A DNA stretch of 39,675 nt from Oscillatoria sp. HE19RPO (lineage in GTDB: Bacteria > Cyanobacteriota > Cyanobacteriia > Cyanobacteriales > Laspinemataceae), in assembly GCF_024220515.1 (NCBI RefSeq), contig NZ_JAMXOT010000017.1, forward strand, positions 1 through 39,675, in the 5' to 3' direction. Below the pieces are notes generated by a model, which was not told where the DNA came from, searched no databases, and saw nothing but the letters and a program-made list of their open reading frames with translations. Positions 7,618 through 14,731 of the stretch are shown here, piece by piece (position 1 is the stretch's first letter; each line of letters starts with the position of its first letter). The translations under genes and the position numbers were made by a program.

Positions 7618-7741
7618 TGATACCAAATCCGGCCATCAAAAGCCGTTTTCATCTCTTAGCCTGCGTTTGGCGCAGCCTGCGCGATAGCGCTTAGGCAGGC
7701 TTCGTCCGTATAGCCCCAGGCTTTAGCCTGCGGGTTTCCAA
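7618..7741 (+). repeat. Dispersed repeat family A, copy 1
   Basis: A sequence starting with ataccaaatccggccatcaa and running through cttcgtccgtatagccccag to cctgcgggtt. The same element occurs in reverse orientation at about 28142-28248, and a diverged copy lies at 29165-29265. It contains GC-rich inverted segments, has no ORF, and lies between convergent genes. Confidence 0.6.
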
Positions 7742-7743
7742 CA

Positions 7744-8352
7744 TTAACCCTCAATAGCTATCTGTCCTAACTGTTTTAAAATTTGCAAGACTAAATCGAG
7801 TTCATTGCCCGGATTGAACAGGGAAAATAATCGAGAGTTGGCATATTCAGCCACAGGATGGCGAGTGGCTTTCAAAAATAAGAACTCATTGCCATTCATA
7901 ATCATCCCAAAGGTTGAACCCTCGCCCTCGGGATTGCTTAACAGATAGGTTAATGCTTGCGGGATAGCACGGGTGACTGAAAAATCGCTCCGCTTTGATT
8001 CAATGACGAATAACCAGAGTCGATGTTTTTGCACCAGTACATCAATCCGACCCTGAATCACGATTCCTTCATCTGCCATTTCCACTGTCACGCTGGTTTC
8101 CGTTTCTATCCGAAAGGGTGGGCGGTAAAATCCCGCCAAATCTAGCAAGGGTGCAAGCACTACCATTTTCACGGTATTTTCTAATATTGGTGGGTCTTCC
8201 ATCAAGGCTAAAAAATTCGCTTTGACCCGCTCTAATGTCTGCTGTTCAATGTCGCTTAAAGGGGGATAGGGTTCGCTCCATTCTGGGAAAAATTGCGGGT
8301 CTTGTGACAATTTCAGCCCGTTGTGGCGCTTCCACAACTCAGAATAAGTCAT
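7744..8352 (-). CDS. PD-(D/E)XK protein, type I restriction HsdR N-terminal-like
   Basis: A 202-residue protein with a nuclease-fold core: GRIDVLVQKHRLWLFVIESK at 101-120 supplies D104, E118 and K120 of a PD-(D/E)XK site. Residues 56-75 (ILENTVKMVVLAPLLDLAGF) form the helix preceding the active site. Such short proteins are common in cyanobacteria and are usually labelled restriction endonuclease subunit R because they resemble the N-terminus of HsdR. No helicase or specificity subunit is nearby. Its start overlaps the end of the Uma2 gene by 4 bases (ATGA type), so the two are translated from one message. The role is unknown; nuclease activity is inferred from the motif. Confidence 0.75.
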   Translation of the reverse strand: MTYSELWKRHNGLKLSQDPQFFPEWSEPYPPLSDIEQQTLERVKANFLALMEDPPILENTVKMVVLAPLLDLAGFYRPPFRIETETSVTVEMADEGIVIQGRIDVLVQKHRLWLFVIESKRSDFSVTRAIPQALTYLLSNPEGEGSTFGMIMNGNEFLFLKATRHPVAEYANSRLFSLFNPGNELDLVLQILKQLGQIAIEG

Positions 8353-9056
8353 TCCTCCGGTTCAATTCCCGCAGCACGAAGTTGAGCCGCTAATCGTTCA
8401 GCCCGTTGGCGTTCCTGTTGGAGCAATTCTGTACCCCACAAGAGTAAATTCCCCTCTTCATCCCACCAGCGTAGCCAGTATCCGGGCCAATTGTCTAGTT
8501 TTCCTTGCCATACTCCCAAGAATAGCTGCATTTCGGGTATCCAAAACCGGCCTTTTTCATTTGCATATTCAAGTTTATAGCGCTTGTTTTCCCCTAAACG
8601 ATACAGTTCTAATGTCCCCGTTTTTATATCAAAAATTCCATAATTGGGAACTTGCAAAATCTGCTCGTAGTAGAATAATTTCCCTGGTGGATAGGTTTCT
8701 TTGATGGAATATTCTTCCCCTTCTATTTCTGAGAAAAACTCCAGAACGACAGCGGGAATTTCTCCTTGGAGTCGGGGGGTATAACAGCGATTGACTTCGG
8801 AAAGGTCAACGGTAATGTGGGGAATGTAAGCCCAATCTGGCGCTTTGACGACGAATTTGCCATTGAGGGTGGCACAAATGCCGTAGTTGGTGGTGGTGAG
8901 GGCGGTTTCCGGGAGTTTTCCCGCAAACCGGAGGCTTTCGGTTAAGGCAGCCGCAAGAATCGGTTCATTGATATGATCCACTGGGTCATCAGGCAGCACA
9001 AAATGATCGGGAAACTTTTCCCAGGTGATGGTGTAAGGGGTGCTGCTGGGTAACAT
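8349..9056 (-). CDS. Uma2-family (DUF820) putative endonuclease
   Basis: A 235-residue protein of the Uma2 family, greatly expanded in cyanobacteria. The PD-(D/E)XK-type residues are visible: D74 in VKAPDWAYIP, E106 in IPAVVLEFFSE and K126 in PPGKLFYYEQ, followed by VPNYGIFD. The C-terminus has a helical tail (ELLQQERQRAERLAAQLRAA) seen in many members. It is the first gene of a two-gene unit with the HsdR-like protein, which overlaps it by 4 bases. Cellular function of the family is not settled; nuclease activity is inferred from the fold. Confidence 0.8.
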   Translation of the reverse strand: MLPSSTPYTITWEKFPDHFVLPDDPVDHINEPILAAALTESLRFAGKLPETALTTTNYGICATLNGKFVVKAPDWAYIPHITVDLSEVNRCYTPRLQGEIPAVVLEFFSEIEGEEYSIKETYPPGKLFYYEQILQVPNYGIFDIKTGTLELYRLGENKRYKLEYANEKGRFWIPEMQLFLGVWQGKLDNWPGYWLRWWDEEGNLLLWGTELLQQERQRAERLAAQLRAAGIEPEE

Positions 9057-9517
9057 GATGATTCCTGATGCGGTAGGGTTGATTGATTAATCTATCATAA
9101 TAATATTGATGAGGCACGGCTACCCCGTCATCTGCCAGCCCTGTCAAGGGGTATTTGTAGGGGCGCAATGCTTGCGCCCTCTAGGGGATTGCAAAATATA
9201 AATCCTCCAAACGTTCTGAAAGTAGGGGCGCAATGCTCGAAGCCCACCGGAGGGCGCAAGCATTGCGCCCCTACATGGATGGGGCTACTCCGTTGATCTA
9301 CGAACGTTTTGGAGATTTTATTTTTTGAAGTTCCCCTAGTACGTGAAATCAGGATTTTTCCTCATCAAATTTATCACCTTGACCAGAAGTAAGAGAAAGC
9401 GGGCGCAAGCATTGCGCCCCTACGGGAAATTTAGAAACCGGGTTTCTTCAGAAAATTTCTGCTACTGAGCAACAAAGGGCTAGAAACCTGGTTTCTTGTC
9501 CTAACTCTGTCCTTCCC
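9057..9517. repeat. Repeat-rich gap with GC hairpins
   Basis: No gene seen. There are three copies of a 'gggcgcaagcattgcgcccc' type palindromic unit at about 9158-9181, 9224-9273 and 9400-9423; the middle one forms a long hairpin by itself. Two copies of 'gaaaccgggtttctt' type units lie at about 9433 and 9483. These are typical dispersed repeats of filamentous cyanobacteria. Confidence 0.6.
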
Positions 9518-10633
9518 TTACAAATAGGGTTTGAGAAAAGCTAGGCTACTATACAAGTGAAAAGCCGGGTCCCAGGGACTCGGTTGCACTCTGAACAGAT
9601 GAATGTGAGAGGGGATGCGCTCTAGCATATCCGCTTCGGCAAGGGTGGTTTCGGCGAAGGGGGTAAAGTCGGTCCAGGTGGGGACTTCTGACAGGTGTTG
9701 TTTGAGGACTTTAATCAGGGTTTGCCATTTTAAATGCATACTCATGCTGTCAATGCTATATTTTTGCTTTTTCCCCGAGTTGTCTTGTCCCGGAATGAAA
9801 GCATATCCTTTATCAAATTGATAATGTTCTTCGCACAGACGCAGGATGCAGCCTCTCCCGGGTATGTGCAAATCTTTCATGCCGACATATTCGTGCATTT
9901 CTTGTTTATAAGTGACTTCGGTGCGGCGATGGTTTTCGACGGCAACTTGTTTGAAAATGGGGAGGTTGCCTTCAACTTGTTGGCTGACTTCGGACCAATT
10001 AAAGGCGATTTGACCCACGCGATCGCCCTCGTCTTTGCAAATCACCACCGCCTGGGGCGAAATTGCTTCAAAATGACTGATGCGAAACACCCGCACTTGC
10101 TTAATTTCCTCTAAAGTGGCACAAAAACAATTGATTCCCGCTTGTCGCAGTTCCGAGACAAACACGCGCAATTCCCCGATCGCCCCCGTTCGATACATCC
10201 GCCAGGTTCTCGTTGGCAGCAACAGTTTAGCGTTATAGGGTTGTAGCTGCATAATCCGCGCAAACTTGACCACCAGTTCGCTTCTTAGTGCCACATCAAT
10301 CGGTTCAATCACCAGCAACCCCGGTTTAAGCTGGGATGGATCACTTTTGACTTGGGCGATCGCCTCCTTGACTCGTTCTTTAGGTCGGGTTTCGATGCGC
10401 TTTAACCCCTGCCGCGCCTGAGAAACTATCTTGGGATTGGTAATGTCTCGCAATACCCGCCGGTAGGCTTTCTCTGCCTGATCCAGTTTCCCGGTTTCTT
10501 CATAATAGCGCCCCACATAAAACCCCACCCAAGGATTCTGGGGTGATTCTTCACGGAGGGCTTTGAGTAATTTTGCCGCTTCTCGATAGTCTTTGCAGTC
10601 GAGCGCATTCACGACTTCTTCTATGGCAATCAT
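9518..10633 (-). CDS. TPR-containing conserved cyanobacterial protein
   Basis: The product has 371 residues from the ATG at 10633 (MIAIEEVVNALDCKDYREAA). A frame open to 10735 adds 34 residues that look non-coding; neither start has a clear ribosome binding site. Residues 1-75 contain about two TPR units (YREAAKLLKALREESPQNPW, GKLDQAEKAYRRVL). The remaining 250 residues are a conserved but unnamed domain with LKPGLLVIEPIDVALRSELV and a C-terminal segment HIHLFRVQPSPWDPAFHLYS. No signal peptide or membrane helix is seen, so it is probably cytoplasmic. I do not know its function. Confidence 0.75.
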   Translation of the reverse strand: MIAIEEVVNALDCKDYREAAKLLKALREESPQNPWVGFYVGRYYEETGKLDQAEKAYRRVLRDITNPKIVSQARQGLKRIETRPKERVKEAIAQVKSDPSQLKPGLLVIEPIDVALRSELVVKFARIMQLQPYNAKLLLPTRTWRMYRTGAIGELRVFVSELRQAGINCFCATLEEIKQVRVFRISHFEAISPQAVVICKDEGDRVGQIAFNWSEVSQQVEGNLPIFKQVAVENHRRTEVTYKQEMHEYVGMKDLHIPGRGCILRLCEEHYQFDKGYAFIPGQDNSGKKQKYSIDSMSMHLKWQTLIKVLKQHLSEVPTWTDFTPFAETTLAEADMLERIPSHIHLFRVQPSPWDPAFHLYSSLAFLKPYL

Positions 10634-10735
10634 AAATCGCGGGGGGATAAAACCAGGGGTTAATCTCAGGTTTCCCGATTTTACCGGGTTTGATGTCAGG
10701 GTAGGGGCGATCGTAACTCGCGGATTCCCCTCCAC

Positions 10736-11135
10736 CTTACAAGGGTAGGTTGTTTACGGGGTAATTTTTCTCAATTTTTGGGGCTGATTCCCCTCCCTTG
10801 GAGGGGTGCCCCGGAGGGGCGGGGTGGTAAATTCTAGCGAGTGAGCAGGTATTGATCTATGCTTCTTTACTCAAAAGTATCTGTCTGTTTCAAATCAAGA
10901 AACCACCCCGTCCCTTCGGGACACCCCTCCAAGGGAGGGGAATCAGCCTGTATCCTCGGCCAGATAAAGCGATTGAACAATCCAAAAATTAATTGGGCCG
11001 GGAGAATGACACAGCTTTACCAAGACACAGGGGAGGGGACCGGAAGTCCTCTTACTTTTAGGTAAATTACCATGAACGTAAAAAATATACCCTTGTAAGA
11101 TTCCCCTCCACTCCTACCCCTGCCTAATTTTAGAC
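10736..11135. repeat. Gap with long inverted repeat (GGGGAGG family)
   Basis: No gene seen. Segments 10783-10828 (gctgattcccctcccttgga, then a GC-rich part and ggggtggt) and 10903-10949 are inverted copies of each other about 75 bp apart. They form a MITE-like hairpin element. Related G-rich hairpins occur at 29.1, 32.6 and 39.4 kb. Confidence 0.55.
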
Positions 11136-11162
11136 AAAAAAAAACGCCCAAAAGCTTGGGCG
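11136..11162 (-). terminator. Rho-independent terminator
   Basis: Read on the minus strand, a 7-bp GC-rich stem (CGCCCAA with TTGGGCG, loop of four bases, 11162-11145) is followed by nine T residues (11144-11136). This is a textbook intrinsic terminator, pointing away from the DUF4335 gene, which already has its own terminator. Confidence 0.8.
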
Positions 11163-11184
11163 CTTGCCATCAGGGTGCATCTAC
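11136..11184 (-). ncRNA. Candidate short sRNA (about 50 nt)
   Basis: Between the promoter at 11192-11220 and the terminator at 11136-11162 lies a possible transcript of about 50 nt starting near GTAGATGCACCCTGATGGCA. It has no start codon followed by a useful frame and does not carry the conserved CUCCUCAC-type motif of Yfr1, so it is not that RNA. It stands alone, more than 300 bases from both flanking genes. The alternative is that the hairpin is only a terminator of distant transcription. Confidence 0.4.
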
Positions 11185-11191
11185 AAAATTA

Positions 11192-11220
11192 AATATAACA
11201 CGGTCAATGGGGGGTGTCAC
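11192..11220 (-). promoter_or_regulatory. Sigma70-type promoter of sRNA candidate
   Basis: On the minus strand a -35 element GTGACA (11220-11215) is followed by exactly 17 bases and a -10 element TATATT (11197-11192). Each matches the consensus at five of six positions. Transcription would begin near 11184-11185, only about 50 bases before a strong terminator. Confidence 0.5.
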
Positions 11221-11284
11221 CCCTCACCCCCTAGTTTTTTTGAAAGAATTTTCAATTTGGGGATTTTTGTACATTTAATTTACA

Positions 11285-11455
11285 ATTTCTCGTAACGCGG
11301 CTCTGCCGCGTTACGCACTCTTTGCGGCTCTGCCGCCTGTACGTTTGGTGAGGTGAATCTGTGACAAATATGGCAGTTTGAAGCCTTGGGTACTGGAGGC
11401 AGAGCCTCCAGAATGCGTGACGCGGCAGAGCCACGTCACGAGGAAGAAAAATGCA
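11285..11455. repeat. Dispersed palindromic repeats in gap
   Basis: There is a palindrome CGTAACGCGGCTCTGCCGCG followed by TTACG near 11290-11314, a GGCGGCAGAGCCG-type segment, and a related inverted piece cgtgacgcggcagagccacg near 11416-11440. No gene is supported between 11163 and 11498. Confidence 0.5.
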
Positions 11456-11498
11456 AATTAAATGAATGTAAAGTTTTGTATCAATTCCCCAATTCCCC

Positions 11499-11543
11499 AA
11501 AAAAATAGGGAGACTGACCCGACTGAGGTCAATCTCCCTATTT
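11499..11543 (-). terminator. Rho-independent terminator of DUF3038-DUF4335 operon
   Basis: On the minus strand a 17-bp stem (11543-11527 with 11519-11503, one G-U pair, 7-base loop) is followed by seven T residues (11505-11499). It begins 25 bases after the stop codon of the DUF4335 gene. Confidence 0.85.
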
Positions 11544-11568
11544 CAAAATAGCCTTTAATTATTCCAAA

Positions 11569-13440
11569 TTATTGGGCAAAAGTCAAGACCCGACCATCGG
11601 GTTCGAGGACTACGCGAATTTGTAGAGACTGGGCCTCGGGTAAGGGAGATACAAACGGAGTCCCTTGCAACGGCACCCCACTAATATCGATGTGGGTTCC
11701 CGAGGCAATTCCCAGAGGGACGATTTGCTGAATTGACCCGTCGGGATTGAGGGTGAGGACATATTCCAATTTGTCGTTAAACCCTTCGGGGGGTTGCCAG
11801 GTGTCTTGGAAATAACTCTTGGCTTCTGCGAGTTGGGGCGGGTCCTCAAAGATGGATTGAGTGCGGGTGGCACTTTCCAACGGGACATCCCCTGCACTCG
11901 ATTCGGACTCGGGTAAATCAGTCGGAGGTGCTTTTAGGGCGATCGCATCAATCCCTTCTGCTTCCGATATCAGACTCTCCTCTGTTGCTTCTGGGACCCC
12001 TGCCAAGGAATCTAGGCGCACATTGGGCAGGGGAGGCGGTGCATCATCCAGGGGCCCGATATTAGGTGCGGCTGAGGCCGGTGCAGAACTGCGTGCTTGC
12101 CCCGTCTGTGCAGGAGAATCGGACTGCATCGGTGCAGGAGATTCAACCCGTTCTGGGGCCGTTGGCAGAGGTGCGAAACTCGGTTCCGGTGCAGCGGTAG
12201 AATTTCCCCTTTGTGCCATCAGTTCATCCCAATCCGGGGGTTCTGGGATGGGGTCGTCTGCTAGGGAAGGCATCGGACGCATGGGGGGAATTGGGTCCGA
12301 ATCGTCTGGAGTAATTTCTAACTCGACTTGGGGGCGTTGGGGGGCTGATCCAGCCGGTGGCATCTGCAAACCACTTTGCCGCCCTTCAGGCATGGGTCTG
12401 GGTGTGGAGGCAACCGGGGGCGCTGCCACGGGCGGCGATGCCGGTGGGGGAGTGGTTGGTACAGTTTGGGGTGCAGGAGGAGGAGTTGTTTGACCCACGG
12501 GAGGCGCTGCCGGAGGCACCGGCGGCGAAGTTGGGGCAGTGGGGGGTAAGGCAGAAGGCTGTTGACCGTTCGGAGGGGTCTGGACGCCATTTGGGGCCGG
12601 ATTTGTCCCGGGGGGAACTGTCGGAGGGGCGACGACTGGGGGAGGAACGGGGGCTACATTCTGCTCAGGGAAGGGTTCGGCTGGGCTTTGAGCCACCGTG
12701 GGCGTGTCCACTTCTGTAGCGGGATTGAGCAGTTTGAACAGGGAGGCACTGACGCCAACGGTAAAAAGGGCCATTGCCGCGATCGCCAGCCAAGGGGGAG
12801 TCTTGGACAATCCGGCGACTCCGCCTAAGTTCGGTAAGGCGATCGCATCGGCTGCCGCCGAATCTAGGGCCGTGGCAAGGTCAAATAATTGCAACGTTCC
12901 CAAATTGACCACGGGACCGGATTCTGGGGTAGCGAGTTCACCGAAATGCAACTCATGCGCCAGTAACCCCCGAGGTTTTAAATAAATACCCAGAACAGGT
13001 TCAGGGGTTTGAGAATTCCAGGAGACTTGATCCGCTGGGGGAGAGGAGGAACCCGCCAACGGTTTTTCTTCTAGGGTCGGGTGAGGAGATTGTAAGAGAG
13101 TAGTGGGTTCGGTAATCTCCGTTTGGATTTCCGACGGTGTAGCGGTGGCGTCAGCTTCTGTAGCAAAATAAGTGGCATTGAGGCGTTGAGGCGACTCCTG
13201 CAAAAAGCCCTGGACATAATTGGTGACGGCATGAGACAAGGCATCCAGTGCTCGGGCGTCGCCGCGAATGGTCACTTGTTGTTCCTCGGGCAATTGCGGC
13301 GCATCAAAACTGAGTTGAAACCGCAATTGTTTAAGGACAGGTTTGCCCATCCACTTGGAAAGAGGGGAGCTTTTTGCCACAATCTCTAGGGTGCAAGTGG
13401 GGGGCGTGTACCTTCGCAAAACAGAATTGAACGATGGCAT
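11569..13440 (-). CDS. DUF4335 domain protein, membrane-anchored, Pro-rich
   Basis: A 623-residue protein starting at MPSFNSVLRRYTPPTCTLEI (13440). The frame extends to 13557, but the extra part overlaps the end of the DUF3038 gene and lacks family similarity. Residues 1-210 are the DUF4335 domain. One membrane helix follows at about 215-235 (PPWLAIAAMALFTVGVSASL). The next 300 residues are low-complexity Pro/Ala/Gln, probably a periplasmic spacer. The C-terminal 90 residues (EDPPQLAEAKSYFQDTWQPP and on) look folded. It follows DUF3038 by 37 bases; the pair is conserved across cyanobacteria. Function unknown. Transcription ends at the hairpin 11499-11543. Confidence 0.85.
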   Translation of the reverse strand: MPSFNSVLRRYTPPTCTLEIVAKSSPLSKWMGKPVLKQLRFQLSFDAPQLPEEQQVTIRGDARALDALSHAVTNYVQGFLQESPQRLNATYFATEADATATPSEIQTEITEPTTLLQSPHPTLEEKPLAGSSSPPADQVSWNSQTPEPVLGIYLKPRGLLAHELHFGELATPESGPVVNLGTLQLFDLATALDSAAADAIALPNLGGVAGLSKTPPWLAIAAMALFTVGVSASLFKLLNPATEVDTPTVAQSPAEPFPEQNVAPVPPPVVAPPTVPPGTNPAPNGVQTPPNGQQPSALPPTAPTSPPVPPAAPPVGQTTPPPAPQTVPTTPPPASPPVAAPPVASTPRPMPEGRQSGLQMPPAGSAPQRPQVELEITPDDSDPIPPMRPMPSLADDPIPEPPDWDELMAQRGNSTAAPEPSFAPLPTAPERVESPAPMQSDSPAQTGQARSSAPASAAPNIGPLDDAPPPLPNVRLDSLAGVPEATEESLISEAEGIDAIALKAPPTDLPESESSAGDVPLESATRTQSIFEDPPQLAEAKSYFQDTWQPPEGFNDKLEYVLTLNPDGSIQQIVPLGIASGTHIDISGVPLQGTPFVSPLPEAQSLQIRVVLEPDGRVLTFAQ

Positions 13441-13477
13441 GAGAAAATTTTGAGGGGGTATAGTGCTAAATGAATGG

Positions 13478-14116
13478 TTAACGACTGACTGAGCGATCGA
13501 GCAAAGCCAACCATAGCCGCCGATGACCGCTAGGACCGCTGTAGAAGAGTAAATCAATCAGCAGTTTGAGGGCTAAATGAGTCAGCAAGTCCGGGGAGGT
13601 GGTGTCTCCATCTTCCATGCGTTCTTGGTAGGTGTTGCAAAAGGTATCAATAAAGTCGCCTAATATAGACGCTTCATGAGGGGCGCGGTTTTGTTCCGCA
13701 AGCTGTTCCAGGAGGGCCACTGCACGCCGGATGAGTTCGTGGTGGGTTTTCGCTAAGTGACAAATAATCATCACCAGCGATCGCGCTTCCTCCACATCCA
13801 GCTTTTTGCGGCCCCCCTGACTCTTCCGCATGGGATTCGACTGGCGCAGTCGCCACAATGAGACGCGATCGGCCACCACCGATTCGAGTCCCAACTCTTC
13901 TGCTGTTCGCAGAATGGCTTCAGAACCAATGTCCGCCAAGCATTCCAGGGCCAGCAAGACTAAATCTAACTGAGTTTTGATGTTATCCAACTGTGCCGGG
14001 GTCGGTGCATTCACACCCACTACTTCCTCCCAAGGTGGAGAAGCAGCGATCGGTGCCGCTTTGTTCGCAACACCGTTAGGTTGACCCGGGGGAGCTAATT
14101 TTAGGGTCTGGCGCAT
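13478..14116 (-). CDS. DUF3038 domain protein
   Basis: A 212-residue, mostly helical soluble protein of the cyanobacterial DUF3038 family (LDNIKTQLDLVLLALECLAD, then LLTHLALKLLIDLLFYSGPS near the C-terminus). The start at 14116 is supported by AGAGG 6 bases upstream. It is the first gene of a two-gene operon with DUF4335, and such pairs are found across cyanobacteria. The function is not known to me; the conserved pairing with a membrane-anchored protein suggests a complex at the membrane. Confidence 0.85.
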   Translation of the reverse strand: MRQTLKLAPPGQPNGVANKAAPIAASPPWEEVVGVNAPTPAQLDNIKTQLDLVLLALECLADIGSEAILRTAEELGLESVVADRVSLWRLRQSNPMRKSQGGRKKLDVEEARSLVMIICHLAKTHHELIRRAVALLEQLAEQNRAPHEASILGDFIDTFCNTYQERMEDGDTTSPDLLTHLALKLLIDLLFYSGPSGHRRLWLALLDRSVSR

Positions 14117-14157
14117 CGTGAACCTCTGTGGATGGGGTTGGGAAGGGTGGGGGAGAT

Positions 14158-14390
14158 TGTTTGTAGTAACGACTTCAGTCGTTATCCCAGTGTCATGGCA
14201 ATTGTTCGTAGTAACGACTTCAGTCGTTATCCCAGTGTCATGGTAATTGTTCGTAGTAACGACTTCAGTCGTTATCCCAGTGTCATGGCAATTGTTCGTA
14301 GTAACGACTTCAGTCGTTATCCCAGTGTCATGGCAATTGTTCGTAGTAACGACTTCAGTCGTTATCCCAGTGTCATGGCGGACGCCATGA
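14158..14390 (+). repeat. Tandem repeat, 5 x 45 bp, TAACGAC palindrome core
   Basis: Five near-identical 45-bp units start at 14165, 14210, 14255, 14300 and 14345. Each contains the hairpin agtaacgacttcagtcgtta followed by tcccagtgtcatgg and a spacer ending in attgttcgt. A frame through it encodes repetitive RSNDFSRYPSVM, which I treat as a by-product. It lies in the promoter region of the DUF3038 operon. Confidence 0.9.
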
Positions 14391-14433
14391 CACTTCCCCT
14401 TCTGGGATTAAGCACCTGTTTGGGGACAGGGGC

Positions 14434-14672
14434 GATCGCCTGCGATGGGCGTGACTTGGCTGGGGCCAACTCACGCGGTAACGACTGAAGTCGTTACTAC
14501 AAACGGGGGAACTATTGCCTGCGATGGGCGTGACTTGGCTGGGGCCAACTCACGCGGTAACGACTGAAGTCGTTACTACAAACGGGGAAGTATCGCCTGA
14601 GATGGGCGTGACTTGGCTGGGGCCAACTCACGCGGTAACGACTGAAGTCGTTACTACAAACGGGGGAAGTTA
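14434..14672 (-). repeat. Tandem repeat, 3 x 78-79 bp, same palindrome
   Basis: Three units with gtaacgac at 14478, 14557 and 14635 each contain gggcgtgacttggctggggc, caactcacgcg and then the core in the opposite loop orientation, taacgactgaagtcgttac. They lie between the first array and the end of mutS2, so the two arrays face each other. Confidence 0.85.
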
Positions 14673-14731
14673 CGAACATTTCCCCTATCCTCTCTATTTC
14701 CCCTATCTTCACCCATCCCCCATCCCATTCC

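Noticed and set aside
11208-11238. Plus-strand terminator (G-run, C-run, then T-run)
   Set aside because: The stem is weak and no plus-strand gene lies upstream; the segment also forms the promoter of the minus-strand sRNA candidate.
11861-12985. Several plus-strand ORFs rich in Gly/Ala/Ser
   Set aside because: They are shadows of the Pro/Ala-rich region of the DUF4335 gene on the other strand.
13441-13557. Longer N-terminus for the DUF4335 protein
   Set aside because: The extension overlaps the DUF3038 gene and lacks the family pattern, which begins at MPSFNSVLRRY.
14132-14488. ORF encoding repeated RSNDFSRYPSVM peptides
   Set aside because: It is a translation of the tandem palindrome repeat; the same peptide appears in frames at other copies on either strand. 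No ribosome binding site or family support.
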